DNA from: Mitsuaria sp. PDC51
GTDB taxonomy: Bacteria > Pseudomonadota > Gammaproteobacteria > Burkholderiales > Burkholderiaceae_C
Direction: 5' to 3'
Length of the DNA: 64,000 nucleotides
Assembly: GCF_900113225.1 (NCBI RefSeq)
Contig: NZ_FOZE01000004.1
Coordinates: forward strand, 115,630 to 179,629
In this document: one piece after another, positions 25,472 to 34,563 of the stretch
Numbering within the stretch: position 1 is the first letter of the stretch
Layout: each line of letters opens with the position of its first letter
Position numbers and translations under genes: made by a program
Notes under the pieces: generated by a model
What the model was told of the DNA's origin: nothing
Database searches by the model: none
What the model saw: the letters and a program-made list of their open reading frames with translations, nothing else

Positions 25472-27172
25472 TCAGAGCGCGATCCGACGGAAGTCGGCCA
25501 GCAGCGAGGCGAAGTACACGTTGAAGCGGGCTGCGGCCGCGCCGTCGATGACGCGGTGGTCCCAGCTCAGCGACAGCGGCAGGATCAAGCGCGGCGCGAA
25601 CTGCTTGCCGTCCCACACCGGCCGCGTCTGCGACTTGCACACGCCCATGATCGCGACTTCAGGCGCGTTGATGATCGGCGTGAAGTAGGTGCCGCCGATG
25701 CCGCCCAGCGACGAGATCGAGAAGCAGCCGCCGGTCATGTCGGCCGGGCCGAGCTTGCCGTCGCGGGCCTTCTTGGCCAGCTCCGACATCTCCTGGCTGA
25801 TCTGGAAGATGCCCTTCTTGTCGCAATCGCGGATCACCGGCACGACCAGCCCGTTGGGTGTGTCGGCCGCGAAGCCGATGTGGAAGTAGTTCTTCAGGAC
25901 CAGCGTGTCGCCATCCAGCGAGGCGTTGAATTCGGGGAACTTCTTCAGCGCCGCGACGGTCGCCTTGATCATGAAGGCCAGCATCGTCACCTTGATGCCG
26001 GATTTCTCGTTCTCCTTGTTCAGCTGGACGCGGAAGGCTTCCAGCTCGGTGATGTCCGCGTCGTCGTGGTTGGTGACGTGCGGGATCGTGACCCAGTTGC
26101 GATGCAGGTTGGCGCCGCTGATCTTCTTGATCCGCGACAGGTCCTTGCGCTCGACCGGGCCGAACTTCTCGAAGTCGACCTTGGGCCAGGGCAGCAGGCC
26201 CGGGAAGGCGCCACCACCGGCAGCGCCGCCGGCCGGCGCGGCCGCCTTCTGCGCCGAGGTCTGCGCGGTGCCGGCCATCACGGCCTTCACGAAGGACTGG
26301 ATGTCGGACTCGGTGATGCGGCCCTTGGCGCCGGAGCCCTTCACTTCCTCGAGCGGCACGCCCAGCTCGCGCGCGAGCTTGCGGATGCTCGGCGAGGCGT
26401 GCGGCAGCTTGCCGGTGGGCTTGGTCGGCTCGTGCGGGGGCAGCGCGGCGGTCGGGACCTGGCGCTCCACCGGCGCGGTGGCCGGGGCGCTCGCGGTGGC
26501 CGGAGCCGGTGCCGCCGCGGCTTGCGCCGGGGCGGGCGCGGCAGCGGCGGGTGCCGGCGAGGCAGCGCCACCGGTGGCCTCGATCACGGCGATCTTCGTG
26601 CCCTTGGACACCTTGTCGCCCAGCTTGACCAGCAACTCCTTGATCACGCCGCCGTGCGACGACGGGATCTCCATCGAGGCCTTGTCGGACTCGACGGTGA
26701 TCAGGCTCTGCTCGGTCTTCACCGTGTCGCCGACCTTGACCAGCACCTCGATCACCGCGACTTCGTCGAAGTCGCCGATATCCGGCACGACGATGTCGAC
26801 CGGACCGGCCGATGCGGCCGGGGCGGCTGCGGCCGCGGGGGCCGGAGCGGGCGCGGCCTGCGGCGCCGGGGCGGCGGCCGCGGGAGCCGGCGCAGAGGCC
26901 GGCACGGCAGCGGCCGGCGCGGGGGCCGCGGCGGCGTCGCTTTCCAGCACGACGATCAGGTCGCCTTCGTTCAGCTTGTCGCCGAGCTTGACCTTCACTT
27001 CCTTGACGACGCCCGCCGCCGAGGACGGGATCTCCATCGAGGCCTTGTCGGACTCGACCGTGACCAGGCTCTGCTCAGCCTTCACCGTGTCGCCGGGCTT
27101 GACCAGCAGCTCGATGATCGCGACGTCCTTGAAGTCCCCGATGTCGGGAACCTTGACTTCCACCAATGCCAT
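25472..27172 (-). CDS. aceF: Dihydrolipoamide acetyltransferase (E2) of pyruvate dehydrogenase
   Basis: A 566-residue E2. Two lipoyl domains (about 1-80 and 120-195) each carry DKASMEIP, joined by Ala/Pro-rich linkers. A peripheral subunit-binding domain follows (about 255-290, SIRKLARELGVPLEEVKGSG), then the catalytic domain ending with SLSWDHRVIDG, whose His and Asp are active-site residues. It transfers acetyl groups to CoA. It lies 24 bases downstream of aceE and 15 upstream of lpdA, so the three form one operon. Confidence 0.97.
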   Translation of the reverse strand: MALVEVKVPDIGDFKDVAIIELLVKPGDTVKAEQSLVTVESDKASMEIPSSAAGVVKEVKVKLGDKLNEGDLIVVLESDAAAAPAPAAAVPASAPAPAAAAPAPQAAPAPAPAAAAAPAASAGPVDIVVPDIGDFDEVAVIEVLVKVGDTVKTEQSLITVESDKASMEIPSSHGGVIKELLVKLGDKVSKGTKIAVIEATGGAASPAPAAAAPAPAQAAAAPAPATASAPATAPVERQVPTAALPPHEPTKPTGKLPHASPSIRKLARELGVPLEEVKGSGAKGRITESDIQSFVKAVMAGTAQTSAQKAAAPAGGAAGGGAFPGLLPWPKVDFEKFGPVERKDLSRIKKISGANLHRNWVTIPHVTNHDDADITELEAFRVQLNKENEKSGIKVTMLAFMIKATVAALKKFPEFNASLDGDTLVLKNYFHIGFAADTPNGLVVPVIRDCDKKGIFQISQEMSELAKKARDGKLGPADMTGGCFSISSLGGIGGTYFTPIINAPEVAIMGVCKSQTRPVWDGKQFAPRLILPLSLSWDHRVIDGAAAARFNVYFASLLADFRRIAL

Positions 27173-27196
27173 TTGGGTTGTCTCCGAGTCCTGCGC

Positions 27197-29902
27197 TTAT
27201 GCGTACAGCGGGTTGATCTTGTCGACGTTGATGCCGTACTTCTTGATGGCTTCCGCGACCTTGGCCTGCGGGATCTTGCCTTCGTCAGCCAGGCTCTTCA
27301 GCGCGGCCACGACGATGTAATGGCGGTTGATCTCGAAGTGCTCGCGCAGCTTGGAGCGGAAATCGCTGCGGCCGAAGCCGTCGGTCCCGAGCACCTTGTA
27401 CGAGCGGCCCGCCGGGATGAAGGCGCGGATCTGCTCCGCGTAGTTCTTCATGTAGTCGGTCGACGCGATCACCGGCCCCTGCACCTTGCTCAGCTGCTGC
27501 GTCACGAACGGCACGCAGGCCAGCTCGGTCGGGTGCAGCAGGTTCCAGCGCTCGGCGTTCTGGCCATCGCGGGCCAGCTCGTTGAAGCTGGGGCAGGACC
27601 AGACGTTGGCGCCCACGCCCCAGTCGGCCTCGAGCAGCTTCTTGGCGGCCTGGCTTTCGCGCAGGATGGTGCCCGAGCCGAGCAGGTTCACCGTCAGCGG
27701 TTGGGCGGCGGCCTCCTCCAGCAGGTACATGCCCTTGAGGATCTGCTCCTCGGTGCCGGCCTTCAGGCCGGGCATCGGGTAGTTCTCGTTGAGCAGCGTC
27801 AGGTAGAAGTAGACGTTCTCCTGGTTCTCGACCATGCGCTTCAGGCCCGAGTGCAGGATCACCGCCACCTCATGCGCGAAGGTCGGGTCGTAGCTGATGC
27901 AGTTCGGGATGGTGCCGGCCAGGATGTGGCTGTGGCCGTCCTCGTGCTGCAGGCCTTCGCCGTTCAGCGTCGTGCGGCCCGAGGTGCCGCCCAGCAGGAA
28001 GCCGCGCGCCTGCATGTCGCCGGCGGCCCAGGCCAGGTCGCCGATGCGCTGGAAGCCGAACATCGAGTAGTAGACGTAAAACGGGATCATCACGCGGTTG
28101 TTCGTCGAGTACGACGTCGCCGCGGCGATCCAGCTGGCCATGCCGCCGGCCTCGTTGATGCCTTCCTGCAGGATCTGGCCGGCCTTGTCCTCCCGGTAGT
28201 ACATGACCTGGTCCTTGTCGACCGGCGTGTAGTTCTGACCCGCGGGGTTGTAGATGCCGATCTGGCGGAACAGGCCTTCCATGCCGAAGGTGCGGGCCTC
28301 GTCGACCAGGATGGGCACGGTGCGCGGGCCCAGTTCCTTGTCGCGCAGCAGCGTGGTCAGGAAGCGGACGTAGGCCTGCGTGGTCGAGATCTCGCGGCCC
28401 TCGGCGGTCGGGTCCAGCACGGCCTGGAAGGTGGCCAGGTCGGGCACCTTCAGCGCTTCCTCGGCCTGCGGGCGGCGCTTGGGCAGGTAGCCGCCCAGCG
28501 ACTTGCGGCGCTCGTGCAGGTACTGCATCTCGGGCGTGTCGTCGGCCGGCTTGTAGAACGGGATCTTGGCCAGCTCGCTGTCCGGGATGGGGATGTTGAA
28601 GCGATCGCGGAAGGCCTTGATGTCCTCGTCCTGCAGCTTCTTGGTCTGGTGCGCGGTGTTCTTGCCCTCGCCGATCTTGCCCATGCCGTAGCCCTTGACG
28701 GTCTTGATCAGCATGACGGTGGGCTGGCCGACGGTGTTCACCGCCTTGTGGTAGGCCGCGTAGACCTTCTGCGGGTCGTGGCCGCCGCGGTTCAGGCGCC
28801 AGATGTCCTCGTCGGACATGTTCTCGACCATCTTCAGCAGCTCCGGATGCTTGCCGAAGAAATGCTTGCGCACGAACGCGCCGTCATTGGCCTTGTAGGC
28901 CTGGTAGTCGCCGTCCAGCGTCTCCAGCATGACCTTGCGCAGCAGCTCCTGCTTGTCGCGCGCCAGCAGCGGATCCCAGTAGGAGCCCCAGATCAGCTTG
29001 ATGACGTTCCAGCCGGCGCCGCGGAACTCGCCCTCGAGTTCCTGGATGATCTTGCCGTTGCCGCGCACCGGGCCGTCCAGGCGCTGCAGGTTGCAGTTGA
29101 CGACGAAGATCAGGTTGTCGAGCTTCTCGCGCGCGGCCAGGCCGATCGCGCCCAGGCTTTCCGGCTCGTCCATCTCGCCGTCGCCCAGGAAGACCCAGAC
29201 CTTGCGCTTGGAGGTGTCGGCGATGCCGCGCGCATGCAGGTACTTCAGGAAGCGCGCCTGGTAGATCGCCATCAGCGGGCCCAGGCCCATGGACACCGTC
29301 GGGAACTGCCAGAACTCCGGCATCAGCTTCGGGTGCGGGTAGCTCGACAGGCCCTTGCCGTCGACTTCCTGGCGGAAGTTGTTCAGCTGTTCCTCGGTGA
29401 TGCGGCCTTCCAGGAAGGCGCGGGCATAGATGCCGGGCGCGCTGTGGCCCTGGATGTAGAGCAGGTCGCCGCCGTGCACGCCATCGTCGCCATGCCAGAA
29501 GTGGTTGAACCCGCAACCCAGCATCGTCGCCAGCGAGGCGAAGCTGGAGATGTGGCCGCCCAGGTCGCCGCCGTCTTCCGGATGCAGGCGGTTGGCGCGC
29601 ACCACCATCGCCATCGCGTTCCAGCGCATGAAGGCGCGCAGGCGCTCTTCCATGTCGATGTTGCCGGGGAAGCGCTCTTCCTGGTCGGCCGGGATGGTGT
29701 TGACGTAGGCGGTGGTGGCCGAGAACGGCACGTCGATGCCGGCCTGGCGCGCGTGGTCGATCAAGGTCTCGAGCAGGAAGTGCGCGCGCTCGCCGCCCTC
29801 CTCGCCGATGACGGCGGACAGCGCGTCCAGCCATTCCTTGGTTTCGAGAGCGTCGGTGTCATTGGCGGCTGCGCCGAGGAACGACTGGGGCTGCGCGGAC
29901 AT
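27197..29902 (-). CDS. aceE: Pyruvate dehydrogenase E1 component, homodimeric
   Basis: A 901-residue thiamine-diphosphate E1 enzyme that decarboxylates pyruvate and acetylates the lipoyl group of AceF. Conserved stretches include GHISSFAS, GDGEMDEPES with a following NCNLQRLDGPVRGN region (ThDP/Mg site) and QHEDGHSH near residue 650. The start is ATG 29902, with GGAGA 7-8 bases upstream; the seven extra upstream residues are rejected. It is the first gene of aceE-aceF-lpdA and is divergent from a PAS histidine kinase across 324 bases. Confidence 0.97.
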   Translation of the reverse strand: MSAQPQSFLGAAANDTDALETKEWLDALSAVIGEEGGERAHFLLETLIDHARQAGIDVPFSATTAYVNTIPADQEERFPGNIDMEERLRAFMRWNAMAMVVRANRLHPEDGGDLGGHISSFASLATMLGCGFNHFWHGDDGVHGGDLLYIQGHSAPGIYARAFLEGRITEEQLNNFRQEVDGKGLSSYPHPKLMPEFWQFPTVSMGLGPLMAIYQARFLKYLHARGIADTSKRKVWVFLGDGEMDEPESLGAIGLAAREKLDNLIFVVNCNLQRLDGPVRGNGKIIQELEGEFRGAGWNVIKLIWGSYWDPLLARDKQELLRKVMLETLDGDYQAYKANDGAFVRKHFFGKHPELLKMVENMSDEDIWRLNRGGHDPQKVYAAYHKAVNTVGQPTVMLIKTVKGYGMGKIGEGKNTAHQTKKLQDEDIKAFRDRFNIPIPDSELAKIPFYKPADDTPEMQYLHERRKSLGGYLPKRRPQAEEALKVPDLATFQAVLDPTAEGREISTTQAYVRFLTTLLRDKELGPRTVPILVDEARTFGMEGLFRQIGIYNPAGQNYTPVDKDQVMYYREDKAGQILQEGINEAGGMASWIAAATSYSTNNRVMIPFYVYYSMFGFQRIGDLAWAAGDMQARGFLLGGTSGRTTLNGEGLQHEDGHSHILAGTIPNCISYDPTFAHEVAVILHSGLKRMVENQENVYFYLTLLNENYPMPGLKAGTEEQILKGMYLLEEAAAQPLTVNLLGSGTILRESQAAKKLLEADWGVGANVWSCPSFNELARDGQNAERWNLLHPTELACVPFVTQQLSKVQGPVIASTDYMKNYAEQIRAFIPAGRSYKVLGTDGFGRSDFRSKLREHFEINRHYIVVAALKSLADEGKIPQAKVAEAIKKYGINVDKINPLYA

Positions 29903-30226
29903 GTGTTGTCTCCTGTGTCTCAATCACGGCCTTCGGACGGGCGGGTCGCGCGGCGCGGTGTCCGTTCCGAACAGGCAATCCTGCCCGAGCTTGAGGAAAC
30001 ACGCATGCGTCGGCACCCTCCAGAAGGGCTATGGCGGCGGAGTGTCGCATAAGCCGTGGATTTTCCAAATAGCGCGATGCGTTTCCGTATCGTGAAATTT
30101 CCAAGGCGTTTTCAGCGGGGTTTCGTGATGGATGTCTTTCACGATGCGATCCGGGAATGCCCGGATCGGGAATGCCCGGGGCCGCCGGAGCCGGGTCGCA
30201 CCAAAGGCGCCGGGATAATCGCGCCC
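29903..30226. other. Divergent control region of aceE and the PAS kinase
   Basis: No gene is seen. The gap holds a 13-base direct repeat, CGGGAATGCCCGG (30152-30164 and 30167-30179, 15-base period). It also holds a scattered TCGTGA motif: one copy near 30089, one near 30123, and the inverted form near 30140. A GATAAT hexamer (30214-30219) lies 7 bases before the kinase ATG. These are candidates for operator sites shared by the two transcription units. Confidence 0.45.
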
Positions 30227-32824
30227 ATGTTGTCCCGCCTCGATGTCCAAGGCTTTGCGCGCCGTGCCCTGAACCCTCTCAAACGCCTGGTCTCGGCGTG
30301 GTGGCGGCGGCAGTCGCCGTCGCGGCAGGACCGCTTCGCGACGCTGGGCCCGCTGCTGTCGGTGGTGCTGTTCCTGGCGGCGATCGTCTCGGCCTTCTGG
30401 TACCTGCGCAACGAGGAGATCGAGCGCGAGGCCGAGGCCGTCAAGCGCGACACCGAGATGGCGCAGCAGCAGATCCGCTCGCGCCTGATCGAGAACGAGG
30501 ACTTCCTGATCCCGCTGCAGCGCGACCTGGCCAACCGCGCGATCGACAACCTCGAATTCACGCAGCGCGCGATGGCGATCGCCCGCAACCGCCCCGAGAT
30601 CACCCACATCACCTGGCTGAACGCGCGCCGCGAGCGCCGCGTCAGCGTGGCGGCGATCGGCGAGCAGGCCGACTCGCTGATGACGCTGGACGGCAGCGAC
30701 CCGTCGATGCCCAACGGCCATGCCAACAGCGAGCCCGAGCGCGCCTTCCAGGGCGCCCGCGACCGACGCACCCGGGTTTACTCGGCCTCCTTCGCCGACG
30801 CCAACAACACCACCGTCTTCCAGCTGCAGCTGCCGCTGAGCGACCGCGCCGGTTTCGCCGGCGTGCTGATCGCCGAGTACGCGGTGGAGGGCCTGCTGCG
30901 CTATTCGGTGCCCAACGAGCTGACTTCGCGTCACGCGGTGGCGGTGCTCGATCCGCGCGAGCAGGTCGTCGCCAGCACGGTGACGCCGATGCCGGGCAAG
31001 CGCATCACGCGCGCGCCGATCTACTACGAGGTGCCGATGGCGCCGGCCCCCGGGCTGGTGCTGCGCGGCCAGGGCTACCGGACCTCGATCGGGCTGATCT
31101 CCAACACGCTGTTCTGGATGGTGATGGCGCTGTCGGTGCTGACCGTCTGGATGCTGCTGGGCACCTGGAAGCACATGCGCCGGCGCGCGCAGGTGCAGAA
31201 CGCGCTCGCCGCCGAGACCAACTTCCGGCGCGCGATGGAGAACTCCATGCTGACCGGCATGCGCGCCATGGACCTGGAGACGCGCATCAGCTACGTCAAC
31301 CCGGCCTTCTGCGCGATGACCGGCTTCGCCGAGTCGGAGCTGATCGGCCGCAAGCCGCCCTTCCCCTACTGGCCGCCCGACCGCTACGAGGAAAACCTGC
31401 GCCTGCTGCAGCAGGAGATGCAGGGCCGCAGCCCCGCCGGCGGCTCCGAGGTCAAGGTGATGCGCAAGGACGGCAGCATCTTCGACGCCCGCATGTATGT
31501 CTCGCCGCTGATCGACCCCAAGGGCAAGCAGAACGGCTGGATGACCTCGATGACCAACATCACCGAGGCCAAGCGGGTGCGCGACCAGCTGTCCGCGTCG
31601 CACGAGCGCTTCACCACGGTGCTGGAAGGCCTGGACGCGGCGGTGTCGGTGCTGTCGGTGCAGCAGGGCGAGCTGCTCTTCGCCAACCGCAGCTACCGCC
31701 TCTGGTTCGGCGCCGATCCCAAGGGGCACGCGATGCTCGCGGGCTCGCAGCTGGCCGGCGCGACCAGCACCAAGGAAACCAACTTCGAGACCGACGAGGA
31801 CGTCGACGACTACGGCGGCCTGCCGGCGCAGCACCTGACCGAGGTCGGCGGCGATTCGCGCGAGGTCTTCATCGCGCAGCTCGACATGTGGTTCGACGTC
31901 CGCGCCCGCTACCTGCAGTGGACCGACGGCCGCCTGGCGCAGATGCTGATCGCCACCGACATCACCGCGCGCCGCCATGCCGAGGCCCAGCAGCAGCAGC
32001 AGGCCGAGAAGGCGCAGGTCACCAGCCGCCTGATCACGATGGGCGAGATGGCCTCGAGCGTCGCGCATGAGCTCAACCAGCCGCTGACCGCGATCACCAA
32101 CTACTGCAACGGCATGGTCTCGCGGGTGCGCAACGACAACATCCAGAAGGACGACCTGATCGTCGCGCTGGAAAAGACCGCCAAGCAGGCGCAGCGCGCG
32201 GGCCAGATCATCCATCGCATCCGCGCCTTCGTGAAGAAGAGCGAGCCGCAGCGCCAGCCGGCGTTCGCGGCCTCGATCGTGGAGGACGCGGTCGAGCTCG
32301 CCGGCATCGAGCTGCGCCGGCGCAACGTGCAGATCCACACCTACGTCGCGCAGCGGCTGCCGGTGATGCGGGTCGATCCCATCCTGATCGAGCAGGTGCT
32401 GCTGAACCTGCTCAAGAACGCCGCCGAGGCCATCGACAACGCGGCGCTGCCGCCCTCGCGCCGCCACATCGAGCTGCGCGTCGTGCCCAAGCACACGGCG
32501 GAGCTGGGCGCCAACATCGAGTTCTCGGTGACCGACATGGGACCGGGCCTGCCGGTCGAGGTCATCGAGCGCATGTACGAGGCCTTCTTCTCCACGAAGG
32601 CCGATGGATTGGGCATCGGCCTAGGGTTATGCCGGTCCATCATCGAGTCCCACCAGGGTCGGATCCGCGCCGAGAACCTCTACAATGGCCCGTCCATCGT
32701 CGGGTGCCGGTTCGCGTTCACGATCCCCGTGGACATTCCGCGTCCGGAGCCCCAGCTGGCTCCGCTCGACAAGAGCGGCGACCCGGGGACGGGCACTGCT
32801 CACAACACCGCAGCAACACCATGA
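30227..32824 (+). CDS. Membrane PAS-domain sensor histidine kinase (FixL/TodS-like)
   Basis: An 865-residue kinase. The first span (about 38-58) and second span (about 295-320) enclose a periplasmic or extracytoplasmic sensor region. A PAS domain (about 335-445, YVNPAFCAMTGF) and a second PAS-like segment (about 455-580) follow. The H-box is AHELNQPLTAI with His614, and the ATPase domain has LNLLKNAAEAI, DMGPGLP and GLGIGLGLCRSI. The HELNQPL form is that of FixL-type kinases; no haem-binding residue can be confirmed. It is coupled to the FixJ-type regulator by an ATGA overlap. The upstream 57 residues of the open frame are rejected because ATG 30227 follows a -10-like hexamer and starts the protein-like sequence. 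Confidence 0.9.
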   Translation: MLSRLDVQGFARRALNPLKRLVSAWWRRQSPSRQDRFATLGPLLSVVLFLAAIVSAFWYLRNEEIEREAEAVKRDTEMAQQQIRSRLIENEDFLIPLQRDLANRAIDNLEFTQRAMAIARNRPEITHITWLNARRERRVSVAAIGEQADSLMTLDGSDPSMPNGHANSEPERAFQGARDRRTRVYSASFADANNTTVFQLQLPLSDRAGFAGVLIAEYAVEGLLRYSVPNELTSRHAVAVLDPREQVVASTVTPMPGKRITRAPIYYEVPMAPAPGLVLRGQGYRTSIGLISNTLFWMVMALSVLTVWMLLGTWKHMRRRAQVQNALAAETNFRRAMENSMLTGMRAMDLETRISYVNPAFCAMTGFAESELIGRKPPFPYWPPDRYEENLRLLQQEMQGRSPAGGSEVKVMRKDGSIFDARMYVSPLIDPKGKQNGWMTSMTNITEAKRVRDQLSASHERFTTVLEGLDAAVSVLSVQQGELLFANRSYRLWFGADPKGHAMLAGSQLAGATSTKETNFETDEDVDDYGGLPAQHLTEVGGDSREVFIAQLDMWFDVRARYLQWTDGRLAQMLIATDITARRHAEAQQQQQAEKAQVTSRLITMGEMASSVAHELNQPLTAITNYCNGMVSRVRNDNIQKDDLIVALEKTAKQAQRAGQIIHRIRAFVKKSEPQRQPAFAASIVEDAVELAGIELRRRNVQIHTYVAQRLPVMRVDPILIEQVLLNLLKNAAEAIDNAALPPSRRHIELRVVPKHTAELGANIEFSVTDMGPGLPVEVIERMYEAFFSTKADGLGIGLGLCRSIIESHQGRIRAENLYNGPSIVGCRFAFTIPVDIPRPEPQLAPLDKSGDPGTGTAHNTAATP

Positions 32825-33456
32825 GCTTGATTCCGAAGAAGGGTAATGTCTACGTCGTCGACGATGACGAGGCCGTGCGAGATTCCTTGCAGTGGTTGCT
32901 GGAAGGCAAGGACTACCGGGTCAAGTGCTACGACTCCGCCGAGAGCTTCCTGAGCCGCTACGACCCGCGCGAAGTGGCCTGCCTGATCGCCGACATCCGC
33001 ATGGAGGGCATGAGCGGCCTGGAACTGCAGGACAAGCTGATCGAGCGCAAGAGCCCGCTGCCCATCGTGTTCATCACCGGTCATGGCGACGTGCCGATGG
33101 CGGTGCAGACGATGAAGAAGGGCGCGGTCGACTTCATCGAGAAGCCGTTCAAGGAAGAAGAGCTGCTGTCGCTGGTGGAGCGCATGCTGGACCAGGCGCG
33201 CGGCGCCTTCGCGACGCAGCAGGAAGCGGCCAGCCGCGACGCCCTGCTGTCGCGCCTGACGACGCGCGAGGCGCAGGTGCTGGAGCGCATCGTCGCCGGC
33301 CGCCTGAACAAGCAGATCGCCGACGACCTGGGCATCAGCATCAAGACGGTGGAGGCGCACCGCGCCAACATCATGGAGAAGCTCAACGCCAACACCGTGG
33401 CCGATCTGCTGAAGATCGCGCTCGGCGCGAACACGGCGGCCGCCAAGGCGGGCTGA
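32821..33456 (+). CDS. FixJ-family response regulator
   Basis: A 211-residue two-domain regulator. The receiver (about 8-125) has acidic residues in VVDDDE, phosphoacceptor Asp58 in ADIRMEG and the Lys in IEKPF. A LuxR-type helix-turn-helix (about 148-205, LTTREAQVLERIVAGRLNKQ, IKTVEAHRANIMEKL) follows. It overlaps the kinase stop by four bases and should be its partner. A terminator follows, so the pair forms its own operon. Targets are unknown; the divergent pyruvate dehydrogenase operon is the nearest candidate. Confidence 0.95.
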   Translation: MSLIPKKGNVYVVDDDEAVRDSLQWLLEGKDYRVKCYDSAESFLSRYDPREVACLIADIRMEGMSGLELQDKLIERKSPLPIVFITGHGDVPMAVQTMKKGAVDFIEKPFKEEELLSLVERMLDQARGAFATQQEAASRDALLSRLTTREAQVLERIVAGRLNKQIADDLGISIKTVEAHRANIMEKLNANTVADLLKIALGANTAAAKAG

Positions 33457-33474
33457 TCCGACGTCCCATCCGAA

Positions 33475-33496
33475 GGCCGCTGCGAAGCGGCCTTTT
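33475..33496 (+). terminator. Terminator after the FixJ-type regulator
   Basis: Stem GGCCGCT / AGCGGCC with a GCGA loop (33475-33492) is followed by TTTT, 18 bases after the stop codon. A second hairpin (GGGCAGAG / CTCTGCCC, 33520-33540) lies further on in the folD leader. Confidence 0.75.
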
Positions 33497-33570
33497 GCAT
33501 TCAGCCTTTTGCATTCCCCGGGCAGAGCGATCCTCTGCCCTTGCGCTTTTCTGATTCCGGAGTACCGACC

Positions 33571-34428
33571 ATGACTGCTCAACTGATCGACGGCAACGCG
33601 CTGTCCAAGCAACTGCGCGCCGAGGTGGCGACGCGCGCCGCCGCGCTGACCGCCAAGGGCCTCAAGCCCGGCCTGGCGGTGGTGCTGGTCGGCGAGAACC
33701 CCGCGAGCCAGGTCTACGTGCGCAACAAGGTCAAGGCCTGCGAGGACGCCGGCATGCATTCGGTGCTGGAGAAGTACGCCGACACGATGACCGAGGAGGA
33801 GCTGCTGGCGCGGGTCGATGCGCTCAACAACGATCCGGCCATCCACGGCATCCTGGTGCAGCTGCCGCTGCCCAAGGGCATCGATGCGCACAAGGTGATC
33901 GAGGCGATCGCGCCGGAGAAGGACGTCGACGGCTTCCACGTCGCCAGCGCCGGCGCGTTGATGGTGGGCCAGGACGGCTTCAAGCCCTGCACGCCCTACG
34001 GCTGCATGAAGATGCTGGAGTTCATCGGCTATGACCCGAAGGGCAAGCATGCGGTCGTGATCGGCCGCAGCAACATCGTCGGCAAGCCGATGGCGATGCT
34101 GCTGCTGCAGGCCAACGCGACGGTGACGGTGTGCCACAGCGCGACGCCGGACCTGGCGCACTTCACCCGCCAGGCCGACATCGTCGTGGCGGCGGTGGGC
34201 AAGCGCAACGTGCTGACCGCGGACATGGTCAAGCCGGGCGCGGTGGTCCTGGACGTGGGCATGAACCGCACCGAGGAAGGCAAGCTCTGCGGCGACGTGG
34301 ACTTCGACGGCGTCAAGGAAGTCGCCGGCTGGATCACGCCGGTGCCGGGCGGTGTCGGACCGATGACGATCACGATGCTGCTGGTCAACACCATCGAATC
34401 GGCCGAGCGCGCCGCCGCACAGCGCTGA
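33571..34428 (+). CDS. folD: Methylenetetrahydrofolate dehydrogenase / cyclohydrolase
   Basis: A 285-residue bifunctional enzyme interconverting 5,10-methylene-, methenyl- and 10-formyl-THF with NADP+. Characteristic motifs are the catalytic Tyr/Lys region [40 protein letters not shown] and [14 protein letters not shown]. An SD-like CGGAG precedes the ATG. It lies after the two-component operon but behind a terminator, so it probably has its own promoter. Confidence 0.97.
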   Translation: MTAQLIDGNALSKQLRAEVATRAAALTAKGLKPGLAVVLVGENPASQVYVRNKVKACEDAGMHSVLEKYADTMTEEELLARVDALNNDPAIHGILVQLPLPKGIDAHKVIEAIAPEKDVDGFHVASAGALMVGQDGFKPCTPYGCMKMLEFIGYDPKGKHAVVIGRSNIVGKPMAMLLLQANATVTVCHSATPDLAHFTRQADIVVAAVGKRNVLTADMVKPGAVVLDVGMNRTEEGKLCGDVDFDGVKEVAGWITPVPGGVGPMTITMLLVNTIESAERAAAQR

Positions 34429-34563
34429 CTGAGGCTCTTTCGCTATAGGGAATAGACCAGCTCAAAGAGGTCGGTCGGCCGACTTTGAAGATGGTTTGGA
34501 GCGACTGACGGAAGTGAGGTCGGTTCGCACACTGCGCTCCCCTTCAAGTGCAGAAAGCGAACC

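Noticed and set aside
23684..30052. A 2122-codon open frame on the plus strand across the pyruvate dehydrogenase genes
   Set aside because: It is exactly antisense to lpdA, aceF and aceE, is rich in Arg, His, Gln and Ala, has no recognisable domain, and exists because stop codons are rare in this GC-rich frame.
33497..33570. Riboswitch before folD
   Set aside because: Only one simple hairpin (33520-33540) is present; the space is too short and has no recognisable folate aptamer.
34440..34500. Terminator for folD (CAAAG..TCGG / CCGACTTTG)
   Set aside because: The stem needs a three-base bulge and lacks a U-tract; too weak to list.
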